Of a stretch of 64,000 nt of DNA, positions 47,393-57,000 are shown piece after piece. The DNA is from Straminergon stramineum (lineage: Eukaryota; Streptophyta; Bryopsida; Hypnales; Calliergonaceae). The position numbers and the translations under genes were made by a program. Below the pieces are notes generated by a model, which made no database searches, was not told the DNA's origin, and saw only the letters and a list, made by a program, of their open reading frames with translations. Location: the NCBI GenBank assembly GCA_963920665.1, contig OY987265.1, positions 25,735,001 to 25,799,000 on the forward strand, in the 5' to 3' direction. Position 1 is the first letter of the stretch; every line of letters starts with the position of its first letter.

Positions 47393-48262
47393 CCCGTAAA
47401 CGATGCCGAGGACATTTTTTGTCCTACAGATGACAAAGAATCTTCCTATGTAGGACAGAAGTACAATTGTTCATCCTTGGAATTTTGTGCAAAAAGGAGA
47501 GATCTTGCACGGTAGTTTGTCCTCCAATGAATATTTCTGGTTTTTTTTTTTTAAAGTAGATGATGTCACATGGTTCCAAAAGGGATGGTTTCCATGGTCT
47601 CCAGTTTGTCTTTTAACCCCTAAATGCCCAAGGCTTGTTTGGAGCTTCTTGAGATTTGTTCTAAATTGAACAAAAAGTCAACTTTTGCATGAGTTATACC
47701 AATTTCTTTTTTGAATTGTAACCATACAAATTCAAACTAGACATGTTAGAGATCACATAAGAAAAGAAAACATAACAGTATCACTTATGGATTGAAAGAT
47801 TATAATGTTTGATCATGAGGGTGTTAAAAGTATGAAATTTTTTTAATTCTCTTTTGGCATGTCAACTCGAAAATGTTGGTCACTAAAAAAATATGAGGTT
47901 ATAGGGCTTAGCATGCACAACCCCAATCAATTTACAGTTTTTCAAAATCTATTCTACTATTTCTTAAAATGAATTTCTAATGTGATTTTTCCTCCAAGAT
48001 CTAGTGTACTTGAGGCTCATTTCCAAGAGCCCTCAAGACTACGGGAGGTCAAGATTGCAATGGGCATCCTTGCACAAAATTTTGAACAGAAAAATCATAA
48101 TCCTTCATTTTTAAGATTAGCTTTTTGATCCTAAAACTAGACTTCAAAAAGAGTTCTCCAAAAATATAAACTAATAATAATAGAAATTTGGTTGGGTTCT
48201 ACTTAATTTCAAAGTTTTTGAAACACCAGAATCTGGAGCCTTAGGCATTTAGGGGTTAAGGG
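47393..48262. mobile_element. TTAA-element family A, copy interrupted by another TTAA element
   Basis: The left flank is TTAA at 47389-47392. The body matches the 22.9-kb copy (GATGACAAAGAATCTTCCTA, GTTCATCCTTGGAATTTTG, GTAGATGATGTCACATGGTT). At its 3' end the sequence ...CTTTTAA is split by the element at 47617-48255 and resumes at 48256 as TTAAGGG, which is the expected family A terminus. The right flank then reads TAA, one base short of TTAA. Confidence 0.8.
47617..48255. mobile_element. TTAA-flanked element, 639 bp, with 19-bp inverted ends
   Basis: TTAA at 47613-47616 and 48256-48259. The ends are CCCCTAAATGCCCAAGGCT and, in reverse complement, CCCCTAAATGCCTAAGGCT, 18 of 19 identical. 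It was inserted at the TTAA inside the terminal repeat of the family A copy. The interior contains GATTGAAAGATTATAA, shared with family B. There is no transposase frame. Confidence 0.9.
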
Positions 48263-48265
48263 TAA

Positions 48266-48857
48266 CCCTCAGCTCCAAAATGTTCTAGAGTCATCTCCAA
48301 AGTTGACAATTTGAAAAAAAGCATTGTAAAGTGCAATTTGGAAGCATATTTTGGAATAGATATACAAATGAAAATTTTAGATTATGATTTGTAGATTCCA
48401 TCTCTATTGTTAGATTCACTAATACTATCACCAATATTTTTTTTAGAAATTTTGAAAGGAAAATTTCAAAATTCCTTCTAAATTCAATTTCAAGAAAAAT
48501 ACATATTATGATATTTTGAGTAATATTTTTTGGAATGGGTATAAAATGAGGTTCTCTTCACATAGTGATTTTTTGAAATTTTTGTGTTTGTAAAATCTAC
48601 AACCTCATTTTTGCAATTCCAATTTTGAACTAAAGTCAATGCAATTTTGGCTTGTTCAACTACTTGACATACTTGCACATTAATAATTTTAGAAAATTAT
48701 GTACTCTAGTAATACCAAATCCAACCCTTAGATAAGACAACAACTTGAAAAAGTATCCCAACAAATTAGGATGACTTTCATTCAAGCAGTTAGGAAGATG
48801 AAACTCAAGTTTCAATGTGTTCATCATCCACAAAATGGACATTGGAGAGCTTAGGGG
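48266..48857. mobile_element. TTAA-element family E, full-length copy
   Basis: 592 bp. The left end is CCCTCAGCTCC after TAA, and the right end in reverse complement is CCCCTAAGCTCTCC, followed by TTAA at 48858-48861. It is related in inverse orientation to 31270-31684 and shows the empty site for the nested Stowaway-like element there. It lies directly between two family A copies. Non-coding. Confidence 0.75.
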
Positions 48858-48861
48858 TTAA

Positions 48862-49646
48862 ACGACACTAAGGATGTTTTTTGTCCGATGGATGACAAAA
48901 AATCTTCTTGTGTAGGCCAAAAGTGCAATTGTTCATCTTTAGAATTTTATACGAAAAGGAGAAATCTAGCAAGTAGTTTGACCTCCTATGCGTATTTTTT
49001 GTTATTTTAACCCCCCAAAAGACTGAGGCACATTTCACATAGAAATTGTGGAAAACTACCACTTTTTAGGGCAGTGAGAAAAAGATGAAAAAAAAAAAGT
49101 TTTTTTTTCAAAATTCAATAGTATAAATTTGTACTAGACTACTATGGGAATGTGCAAAAAAAATTCAGAAACTTTGATCTTCCAGACTGAAAGATTATAA
49201 CCTTTGAAGTTAGGAGAAAAAATATTTTTCAACCTTGCCCGACAAGGCCAACAACCTTTAACTCCTAAAGTGAGATTTTTACATTACACATGGTTTTGTT
49301 TTTTTACATTTGCATCTTGCATCATGTAAGTTACATACTTGCCACATTTTAGAAGTAGAGGAGGTGTTTTGCACAGGTTGTACGAAGCTACCCAAGCTAC
49401 CTAAAAAGTTTAGGGAAACATAACTTTTGATCGAAGCACCCGATCTAAAAAAAAATACATTCCCACTTCGGGAGTACATGTTCACACCGTGTATCAAAAT
49501 TTGAAGAACATTCATTACAAAATAACTTCATACACACCTACCCGAGATTAGTTGCACATGTTCAATAGTCATTTGGTCCTTTAGGGGTTAAGGTAGATGA
49601 TGTCAAAAGGGATGATTTCCACCATCACCAATCCATCCTTTAAGGA
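48862..49646. mobile_element. TTAA-element family A, copy interrupted by a family B element
   Basis: The first part (48862-49006) has GTCCGATGGATGACAAAAAA, GCAATTGTTCATC and GTAGTTTGACCTCC. It resumes after the insertion with GGTAGATGATGTCAAAAGGG at about 49592 and ends TTTAAGGA, followed by TTAA at 49647-49650. Its first bases (CCC) are missing, where the family E element ends, so E may have inserted at the TTAA inside this copy's terminus. Confidence 0.75.
49011..49587 (+). mobile_element. TTAA-element family B, 577 bp, nested in family A
   Basis: TTAA at 49007-49010 and 49588-49591. The ends are CCCCCCAAAAGACTGAGG and, in reverse complement, CCCCTAAAGGACCAAATG. It is collinear with the copies at 34.2 and 15.9 kb. 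It contains ACATAACTTTTGATCG, the reverse complement of the recurrent TCAAAAGTTATG word. Non-coding. Confidence 0.85.
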
Positions 49647-49796
49647 TTAACTTAGATTGATGTTTTCTAATTACTAGACTAAAATTAGATGAGTATTCTA
49701 CCTTGTTTTTTTTTCACAATGGGTTGTACTAATAATTATTAATGATCAAAACCAACATTGAATCTAGTAATGGTAGTAGTTATACTTTGCCTTAAA

Positions 49797-50131
49797 GGTG
49801 GAAACACCCCAAACCATGGAAATAAGCAATTTGGTATAGTTGGAGGTACCTTTTCTAATATTTTTTTGGTAGTATTAGCAATTGAAAATCATGAATTAAA
49901 AAAAATAGAATTGTTGGATATGAAATGTAATTTCTATAATGTTTTTAAGTGGAAGCTCAATAAGCCACTAAAATCATCATATAACTAGATCTCAAACTGA
50001 AATCTAAAAAATTCAGTAGTCAACCAATTGCAATTAAGTATAGAGACGGTTTAATGACACTTTTGAGGACCCCTTTAATAAAAGTCTAGTGTACATGAAT
50101 GAATACAAGGACGGTTTGGGGTGTTTTTACC
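49797..50131. mobile_element. MITE-like inverted-repeat element
   Basis: Left end GGTGGAAACACCCCAAACC. The right end in reverse complement is GGTAAAAACACCCCAAACC, two mismatches in 19. The interior at 50044-50090 has further GACGGTTT-type words. About 335 bp. The target duplication and superfamily are not resolved. Confidence 0.68.
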
Positions 50132-50530
50132 GTAGAATTAAATGTATTTGAGCTTTTAGTTTTAGTTTGTATTTAGTTTGATGTTTAGAATTTGTTGGCT
50201 CTGAACAAGAAGGGAGACAACTTTGCATCAACAAAAGCTATTAAGGATTAACATCTAAGGTAACTACATCTATAATCAATCAAATCATCAATTCAAAATG
50301 GTTCCCATTATTAAATTCAAAACCTTTTTGTAATGAAAAAGAAGATTCTAGATTCTCTTAGTATGCATTTTATGGACACTATATGAATAAATTATGAATA
50401 TTCAAAGTGCTGAAATTACGTGTTTCTAAGGCCAACCCTAGATTCTCATGAATAATAAATAATTATACATTTCAAGCAAGAATTTCTAAGGGTCAATTTT
50501 AGAAAGGGGTTGAAATTAGGTGCAATTACC
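50132..50530. other. AT-rich spacer
   Basis: No gene seen. Confidence 0.3.
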
Positions 50531-50534
50531 TTAA

Positions 50535-51459
50535 CCCCTAAAGGACCAAGGTGTTTTTTTTGTCAACATAACTTTTGGGGGCAAGTACGTGTGACTAGAG
50601 ATTTCCATGTTTTGGGCCCAAACTTTAATAGAAGGTGTGGACGAGGAATATCTTTCATGTGCACTAAATTTCAAGGCATTTGGAAATATGAGTCAAAAGT
50701 TATGGCCTAATATGTAGTTTGTTTCTCAACTCAGGCAGTCTGGGCAGATCTGAAAAAATCCTTTTTTTCAAAAATAAAAATTTGGAATTGGTTTTCTAGA
50801 TTTATATATGCATGGGAAGCTTTGAATCATTCCATTTTGATCAATGAGTCAAAAGTTATGAGATGTTTTAGTTTGTGGACAAGTATGGATTCTCTACTCT
50901 AAAATAATATTTGAAGTTCTTTATTTAACTCAATTATCAATATTTTTTGAAAAAAATAAAAACATTAGATGTAGATTGTTTATTACAACATTACAACAAT
51001 TGGGATTGGGATTTTTCAATTTCATTAATAAATTGTTAACAATTTAGTATTTTGAATCATTCTCTACATCTTTCTACTTATTATTTTTTTCCTATATGTT
51101 GCACAATTCCAAATGATCTAAAAATTTTCAAGCATGTACACAACTTGCATTGAAGAATGAGTCTAAAGAAGCTCCACCATTTTGGACATTTTTATATAAT
51201 GATCCAACCTTGTGAAGTGCAACTGCCCAGGTTTTTGCAGAGCCCAAAAAAGGCTTTTTGTCACTTCAAATGCTAATATCTTGCAATCTACACAATGGAA
51301 TTTTTTGAATTTTTTTCCACATATTTTCAATCTAGTGTACTACAAGATCCTATGGTTACATGTGTCCAAAAATGATATTTTTCAAAATTTTGATACTTGT
51401 ATTAGAAATGGTAGTTTTTGATGGGTTTTGGTGACAATGTAGTCAAGGAACTTTAGGGG
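50535..51459. mobile_element. TTAA-flanked element, 925 bp (family C, related to B)
   Basis: TTAA at 50531-50534 and 51460-51463. The ends are CCCCTAAAGGACCAAGG and, in reverse complement, CCCCTAAAGTTCCTTGA. It contains two GAGTCAAAAGTTATG words (50690 and 50846). No transposase frame. It resembles family B in inverse orientation near the left end. Confidence 0.82.
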
Positions 51460-51463
51460 TTAA

Positions 51464-52700
51464 GGCAAGATGTGATCTTATTCGAGTCACAATTCAATGA
51501 TAGAAGGTGTAGGCATGTATTTCTTTGGTAGGATTACAATTATTTTTCCAATTAGGTGCCGAGATCAAAAGTTTTTTCGTCCAAAGTTTTGTCTTGAAAG
51601 GCAAAAAGCTTTCAACTTTGGATAAGGGGTAAAAAACTCCTCTACTTCTAAAAATTGACAAACCAAATGTAATTGATATAATAACAGATGATATTGTAAA
51701 AAACAATAACCATCTGTAGTGCAAAAATCTCAATTTAAGATATCCTCAAAATCTTAATGCTATAGCTACAAGAGCCATTGAGAACCACACCTTCAAAGTC
51801 CAAATTTTCTACTGCCATGGTTATTTTGTCACTCCATAATTTCTTATCCAATATGATTTTTGACTCCTAAATTTGTTCACACCCCTTGACTTACATATAA
51901 TGATTCCTCCAAAAAATTCTTGGACAAAAATATCCTCACTTTGATTCCCCAATCACTGATCAAAACATGCAAACTAAAATACTACCTTTATATTGCTTTC
52001 AATCCCTGCTTACATTTCTCCTCGTATATCCTAGCCCAAAAGCCCTATGATTTCAATATCTTCATACAACTTTCAATAGGGATTCAAAGTCCTACCCTCA
52101 AACTTCATTGCCATAACTCCAATATTGATTGAGAACCATGTCTTCAAAATTCTTGCTCTCCATTGCCAAGGTCTTTGGACCCTCTCCAATTCATCACTTC
52201 ATAGCTCCTTTGCTAGCACAAATTAAGATTTCAAATTTCCTACTCTAGCTTATTACTTATTTCACATAGAGCACCTCTCCAAAATCTCACCTCCCAAAAC
52301 TTACCAAACTCTCTCAATCATCCTAAATGTTCACACTAAAATATTGTCTTCATTGCCTTCAAAACCAACCTTGATTTCTTACTTCCTTATCCCTATGGCC
52401 CACAAACACATCAATCCACTCTCCCCCATGCTCTTTCCACCTCCTCTTATCCATCCCCTTGACCTACATATTTGATGCTTTTGGTACTATTCCATCTAAT
52501 CCTTTCTAATATCTTCTTCTTTACACTTTTATTCTAATTTCAGCCCACGACATCCACCCTTGAGCTGCTTGGTGGAAGAAAACTTTTAGTAAAAAAATTA
52601 ACAAAAGAGGATATAGAAAGAAATATAGAGGAAAGAGGAAAAAAAGAAGAAATAGGGAAACTAGAGTGGAATATTAGGTTTAGGTTTTTGAACTTGATTG
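51464..52700. other. Intergenic sequence with a G-poor, C-rich + strand
   Basis: The interval 51750-52560 is strikingly poor in G on the + strand and rich in C and T. It has an internal diverged repeat (ATTGAGAACCACACCTTCAA near 51777 and ATTGAGAACCATGTCTTCAA near 52128). It is followed by a purine-rich stretch at 52570-52680. The 70-codon frame at 51.9-52.1 kb is unsupported. No gene called. Confidence 0.4.
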
Positions 52701-52800
52701 CCAAGTTGCAAGGAACTAGTGGCTAAAAAATCCATACATCATAGGGTTAGTCCAAGTTTGATTCTCGACAACTCGTTGAGAAGAAGGGGGTGCATGGCTT
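52701..52800 (+). mobile_element. SINE-like tRNA-derived remnant
   Basis: AGTTTGATTCT at 52755-52765 resembles the tRNA B-box GGTTCGATTCC (8 of 11). About 43 bp earlier, ACTAGTGG matches the end of an A-box. The spacing fits a tRNA-derived promoter. No intact tRNA fold is seen. Low-confidence call. Confidence 0.35.
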
Positions 52801-54331
52801 GGCACTACTAGTGAGGCTGAAAAAATAATAGCCAATAAGCACCACATATTCCCTAAACTTGTGACAAGATGCAATACGCCGACCAAGATTTGTGGTTATC
52901 ACCACAACCCATAACTATTTTACTCCTAATTCCTTATTAGATATTTTTTCTTTTTTATATTCATTTTCACAAAATATAATGTATAGTACAATTTGGCCTT
53001 TTTTAATTCTATATACTACAACACAATAGAACAATACACTAATAGGATAAATATTTGTAGCTTGATATCACGTTGGACATTGGTGAATAGTATTGTAATG
53101 AAAATACAAATTACTATTGTAACTTATTTTAAAGTTTAGTATACTTTAGTGAAGTTCTTTCAACTTTTATACATTTCTGTCATGTGCAAGGGAATTTCTT
53201 AACTGCCATGAGTTGAACACATTGGCTCATAGTCAAGTTGTCTATAAAAATAAAGGATATGTAATTTGAGTTAATCCTTTGATGGTCATATGGTGGTCCA
53301 AATTTCCAAAAATGTGACGATGTGAATATATAGAGTGCAAATATAGAAAAAACAATTTAATGATGATTTTCAAAGAAAAGTTGTAAATTATGATTCTTCA
53401 ATTGTATTTATGCAATTGACCATTAAAAGTGATCAATATTTATCATAAAAATATTATATATACTTTATTATTTTACTTGTAAGTTCATATCTATATTCAT
53501 TTTTTCTTTTCTTTTCTTTTGATTATTGTTTTTTCTTTTTCTTTTTTTTCCAACATGAAATTTTATATCTTTGTGAGAAATTGCCATCCTACACATGAGA
53601 TGATTTTTTACAAAAAAATACTTTAATCCTATGTATAAGGGAGTTTTAAGCCATGAGAATAGTTTTCATATATCCAAATAAAAAATTGTTGATAAATGAT
53701 GCGTTTTGATCTAAGAATAAAAGGACTTCACTCACTTCAATGTTTTCAAGCTATAGTGTTGTGATTTGTCATCACAAAGTTACAATTATGAAAATTTAAA
53801 ACTCATCATTTATTCATTATCATAAACAATATGAAAAAATTCAATCCTCTAATGTACTACATTGATGACAACATCTGCAAAAAATTTGAGTTTATAATCA
53901 TAGATAATTTAAGAGTTACAAGTATATCTATAAAATGGTATCATTGCAATGTGATGCTTACCATAGATTAATTTTGTAACAACATCAAGGGCTCAAAGTG
54001 ACCTATAAATGGCTTTCTAAAAAATTGTAGAGACATATGATGCACCTATTCATCTAAGAATCTCAATTTTTCTAGCTAACTAATTTGGTGATAAAGGTCA
54101 TGTCTTTTTAGTTTCACCTACCACTACCCCAATTATATCTACAAGAGTACTTTATTAAATTATCCATTGGAAGACTTTTAATTTTAAAAATATGATATTC
54201 TTATGCACAAAAAACTAAGCAATATCATTATTTAATAACTTATATTTTGGAGAACAATTTATTATAAGGATAGTTTCTATCTAATGTATAGAAAAACGCC
54301 TAAAATTGAGAGTAATTTTTTTCTATATATA
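52801..54331. other. AT-rich spacer
   Basis: No gene seen. (TTTTC)n-like sequence lies at about 53495-53550. TTAATCCTTTGATGGTC near 53272 resembles a degraded TTAA-element end. Confidence 0.35.
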
Positions 54332-54544
54332 GGGGTACTAATAATTCCTAGATATGGATGTTTGCTCATAGAATCAAGGTAGTTTTAGGCTATAAAATAT
54401 TTGATTGCAAGATCTAATTTCTAACATGCAATAAAGGGGTATTAATAACTCCTATGTATTAGAATTTGTTCCTAGGGTCAAGCTGGTTGTAGTCTATATA
54501 AAATATTTGACCATAGGATATTGTTTCTAACATGCAAACAAAGG
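54332..54544. repeat. Tandem duplication, about 104-109-bp unit
   Basis: Copies at 54332-54435 and 54436-54544 both begin GGGGTA.TAATAA.TCCTA, contain TATAAAATATTTGA and end TTTCTAACATGCAA.AAAG. About 75-80 percent identity by eye. Confidence 0.85.
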
Positions 54545-55063
54545 TGCTAATTTTTAATCAAAACATTGAAGGTGTTTATTTACATTCATACAAAAATAAG
54601 CTTCTAATTTTTTTAATCCCACTTATTAAATGGACAAGTCATTTAAGCAACATTTGATTACTTCTATTCACAATCCTAAAGTGTGTGTTGATAAGTGTAA
54701 ACCCCCACTAGAAAATTCCCTATTCATTTGGATAAGTTATTTTGTGTAGCTAGTGCATTACATAGGTTCACCCATGTAATTGGGTGTTATACATTCATTG
54801 TTCAGAAATTTTTATGTTCATCTAGACAAAGAATCTTTATCATCTCTTTCGTTTCCTACATTCTTGGCCGGTGTTTTACACCGTGCAATCCCCTTGTAGT
54901 CATGAATCGCGCAAAAAAAAATGTCTCTTCCTTGGCTTTGCCTTCCTTTTCAACACATTTTTCTATACAATTCCCTCTTTCACTAACATTGCCCTATATA
55001 TAATGTGGCACCAAGCCACCTAAAGCTAAACCAATAATCAAGTTGTAAAAACCCAAAATCTAA
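54545..55063. other. AT-rich spacer
   Basis: A 91-codon frame at 54728-55003 has no recognisable homology and no gene context. No gene called. Confidence 0.3.
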
Positions 55064-55066
55064 ATT

Positions 55067-56310
55067 TACTACAAGGAAAATTGTGTCTTGTTTTTTGTCA
55101 GTGAGAACCTGTAGATTCGGCCAATAATTTGACAAAATTCTGTCAACTATTTTGCCACTTTGCTAGAATTATTGTCAACTTCTATTCCCTAATATCCTCA
55201 TTTGTTAGTTGTCCCATTGCCATGTTGGCATGATGGCCTAATCAATGGTCACAAGTGTCCCCATTTTTTTGCAAAAGACAAAATATCAAAATTGAAGTTG
55301 CTTTAAATTTAGACCTTCATATATTGGACATACATGCATATATAGTGAAACCAAGTGTCATTGCTACGCAACATTTCTTGAACCACTTGTGTTTAGTGAA
55401 TTTGAGAATTGACGAGAAGCTCTCTATATACACATGGAGTGGTAGGAGGTAGAACAACCCATGTGGGATATGTAATTTAGAAGTTGCAAGAGCTCAACCG
55501 CTCATACTTAAGTTTGAAATAGGAATTGTGTTAAAACTAGAATTTCAGACCTCATTTAGGCATATTAGAATAAATTTTCAAACAAAACTTTGAACTAAAA
55601 AAGTTTGGAAAATCAATTAAAGTTGAATGTCCAAAAATTCGTTTTATATTTTGATCCTCCAATCAAAAGTTATGGACAAATTTTAGAGAAGATGTTTGAA
55701 AAGGTAAAAAAAAATTCCCTTCTACCACCTCTCTGAAATTTGTCCATAACTTTTGATTGGAGGATCAAAATATAAAACGAATTTTTGGACATTCAACTTT
55801 AATTGATTTTCCAACTTTTTTTTGTTCAAAGTTTTGTTTGAAAAGTTATTCTACTATGCCTAAATGAGGTCTGAAATTCTAGTTCTAATACAATTCCTAT
55901 TTCAATCTTAACTATGAGTGGTTGAGCTCTTGCAACTTCTAAATTACATATCCCACATGGGTTGTTCTACCTCCTACCATCCCATGTATATATAGAGAGA
56001 GCTTTACTTCTATGCATGACTTAAACTGAGATATATATGGCAAATGATTAGAATATACATGTGTAGGAAACCGAATGGAATATATGGAATTTTGACAAAT
56101 CATCTATCTTAATAGTCCTAGCGAGTCTACATGTCATCCATGAATAGTTACTGCCTTGAAAATAGGGAGTGAAAAAACAAACATCAACTACAAATTTGAC
56201 AACAACTTGACAGAAAACTGACAAGATGAAGTAGCAATAATATGGCTACTGTCATTTCAAACAATTCTCTATCAAAAACCTGTCATCTAGGATTACATTT
56301 CTTTGTAGTG
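55067..56310. mobile_element. CACTA-type element carrying a long hairpin, perfect ATT duplication
   Basis: The left end TACTACAAGGAAAATTGTGT has the first C changed to T. The right end in reverse complement is CACTACAAAGAAATGTAATC. The 3-bp flanks are att on both sides (55064-55066 and 56311-56313). Subterminal TGACA/TGTCA words occur at both ends (55100-55180 and 56195-56285). The centre is a near-perfect inverted repeat, annotated separately. No transposase frame. 1244 bp. Confidence 0.85.
55416..56004. repeat. Inverted repeat with about 280-bp arms inside the CACTA element
   Basis: The left arm is about 55416-55695 and the right arm about 55728-56004, with a loop near 30 bp. Long identical stretches include GGTAGGAGGTAGAACAACCC, ATGTCCAAAAATTCGTTTTA and CAATCAAAAGTTATGGACAA. 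Identity is roughly 90 percent or more by eye. A transcript through it would form a long double-stranded RNA. Confidence 0.9.
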
Positions 56311-56313
56311 ATT

Positions 56314-56705
56314 GGATTGAAATTTTATTTGTTTATAATTGAATATATAGATCACTAATTTTCTTAATGTATTGATGATTCTTGAAAATTGTTCAAATGG
56401 TTAAAAACAAGGGATTATATATATATATATATTGCAAGAATGTAATTGTGTAAGAATTGTGTCAAAAATGTTAATTTTATTATTGAAATTTTATCTATTA
56501 ACCCCTAAGTGGCTTTGGATGTCTTCAAATACATTTGTATAATGCCAAGTGTGGTATATACAACCTTGCATATGGTTTATTGTCCAAATATTATCTATTA
56601 TTTTTGAAATGTGCATAGAAGTCTTCTATCGACGTGCATACTTCTTAGCTTCACAAAACATGTTAATTTTGTAAATACTGTGAGGCTTGAGAATCCTTGA
56701 TTTTG

Positions 56706-56760
<55 letters not shown>

Positions 56761-57000
56761 GTGTACCCCATTTGCTTCACACTATTGGACAACGTCCTTG
56801 ATTCATGTAAGGACAAGGAATACGACAAAATGCTCAATTATATTGGTCATTGGCTCATAGTTAGTATGGTCATCTTCCACTTCACAACTAGTCACATCCT
56901 ACTTTGTTACTATCATGCTCTTCTTCCCTTTTTAGCTCAATTGGGCAATTTTTCCATCTCTCAAACGATCACTCACCTAATTGCCACTTTCTTTCTAGCT
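56314..57000. other. AT-rich spacer with simple repeats and an unpaired TTAA-element left end
   Basis: TTAA at 56498-56501 followed by CCCCTAAGTGGC looks like a TTAA-element left end; no right end was found. The sequence also holds (AT)n at about 56427-56443 and the (CT)n(TA)n tract at 56708-56760. No gene called. Confidence 0.4.
56708..56760. repeat. Compound (CT)15(TA)12 microsatellite
   Basis: An uninterrupted (CT)n tract switches directly to (TA)n at about 56737. Confidence 0.95.

Noticed and set aside
54728..55003. 91-codon + strand frame before the 55-kb CACTA element
   Set aside because: No ATG-led gene structure, no recognised domain and no gene-like context.
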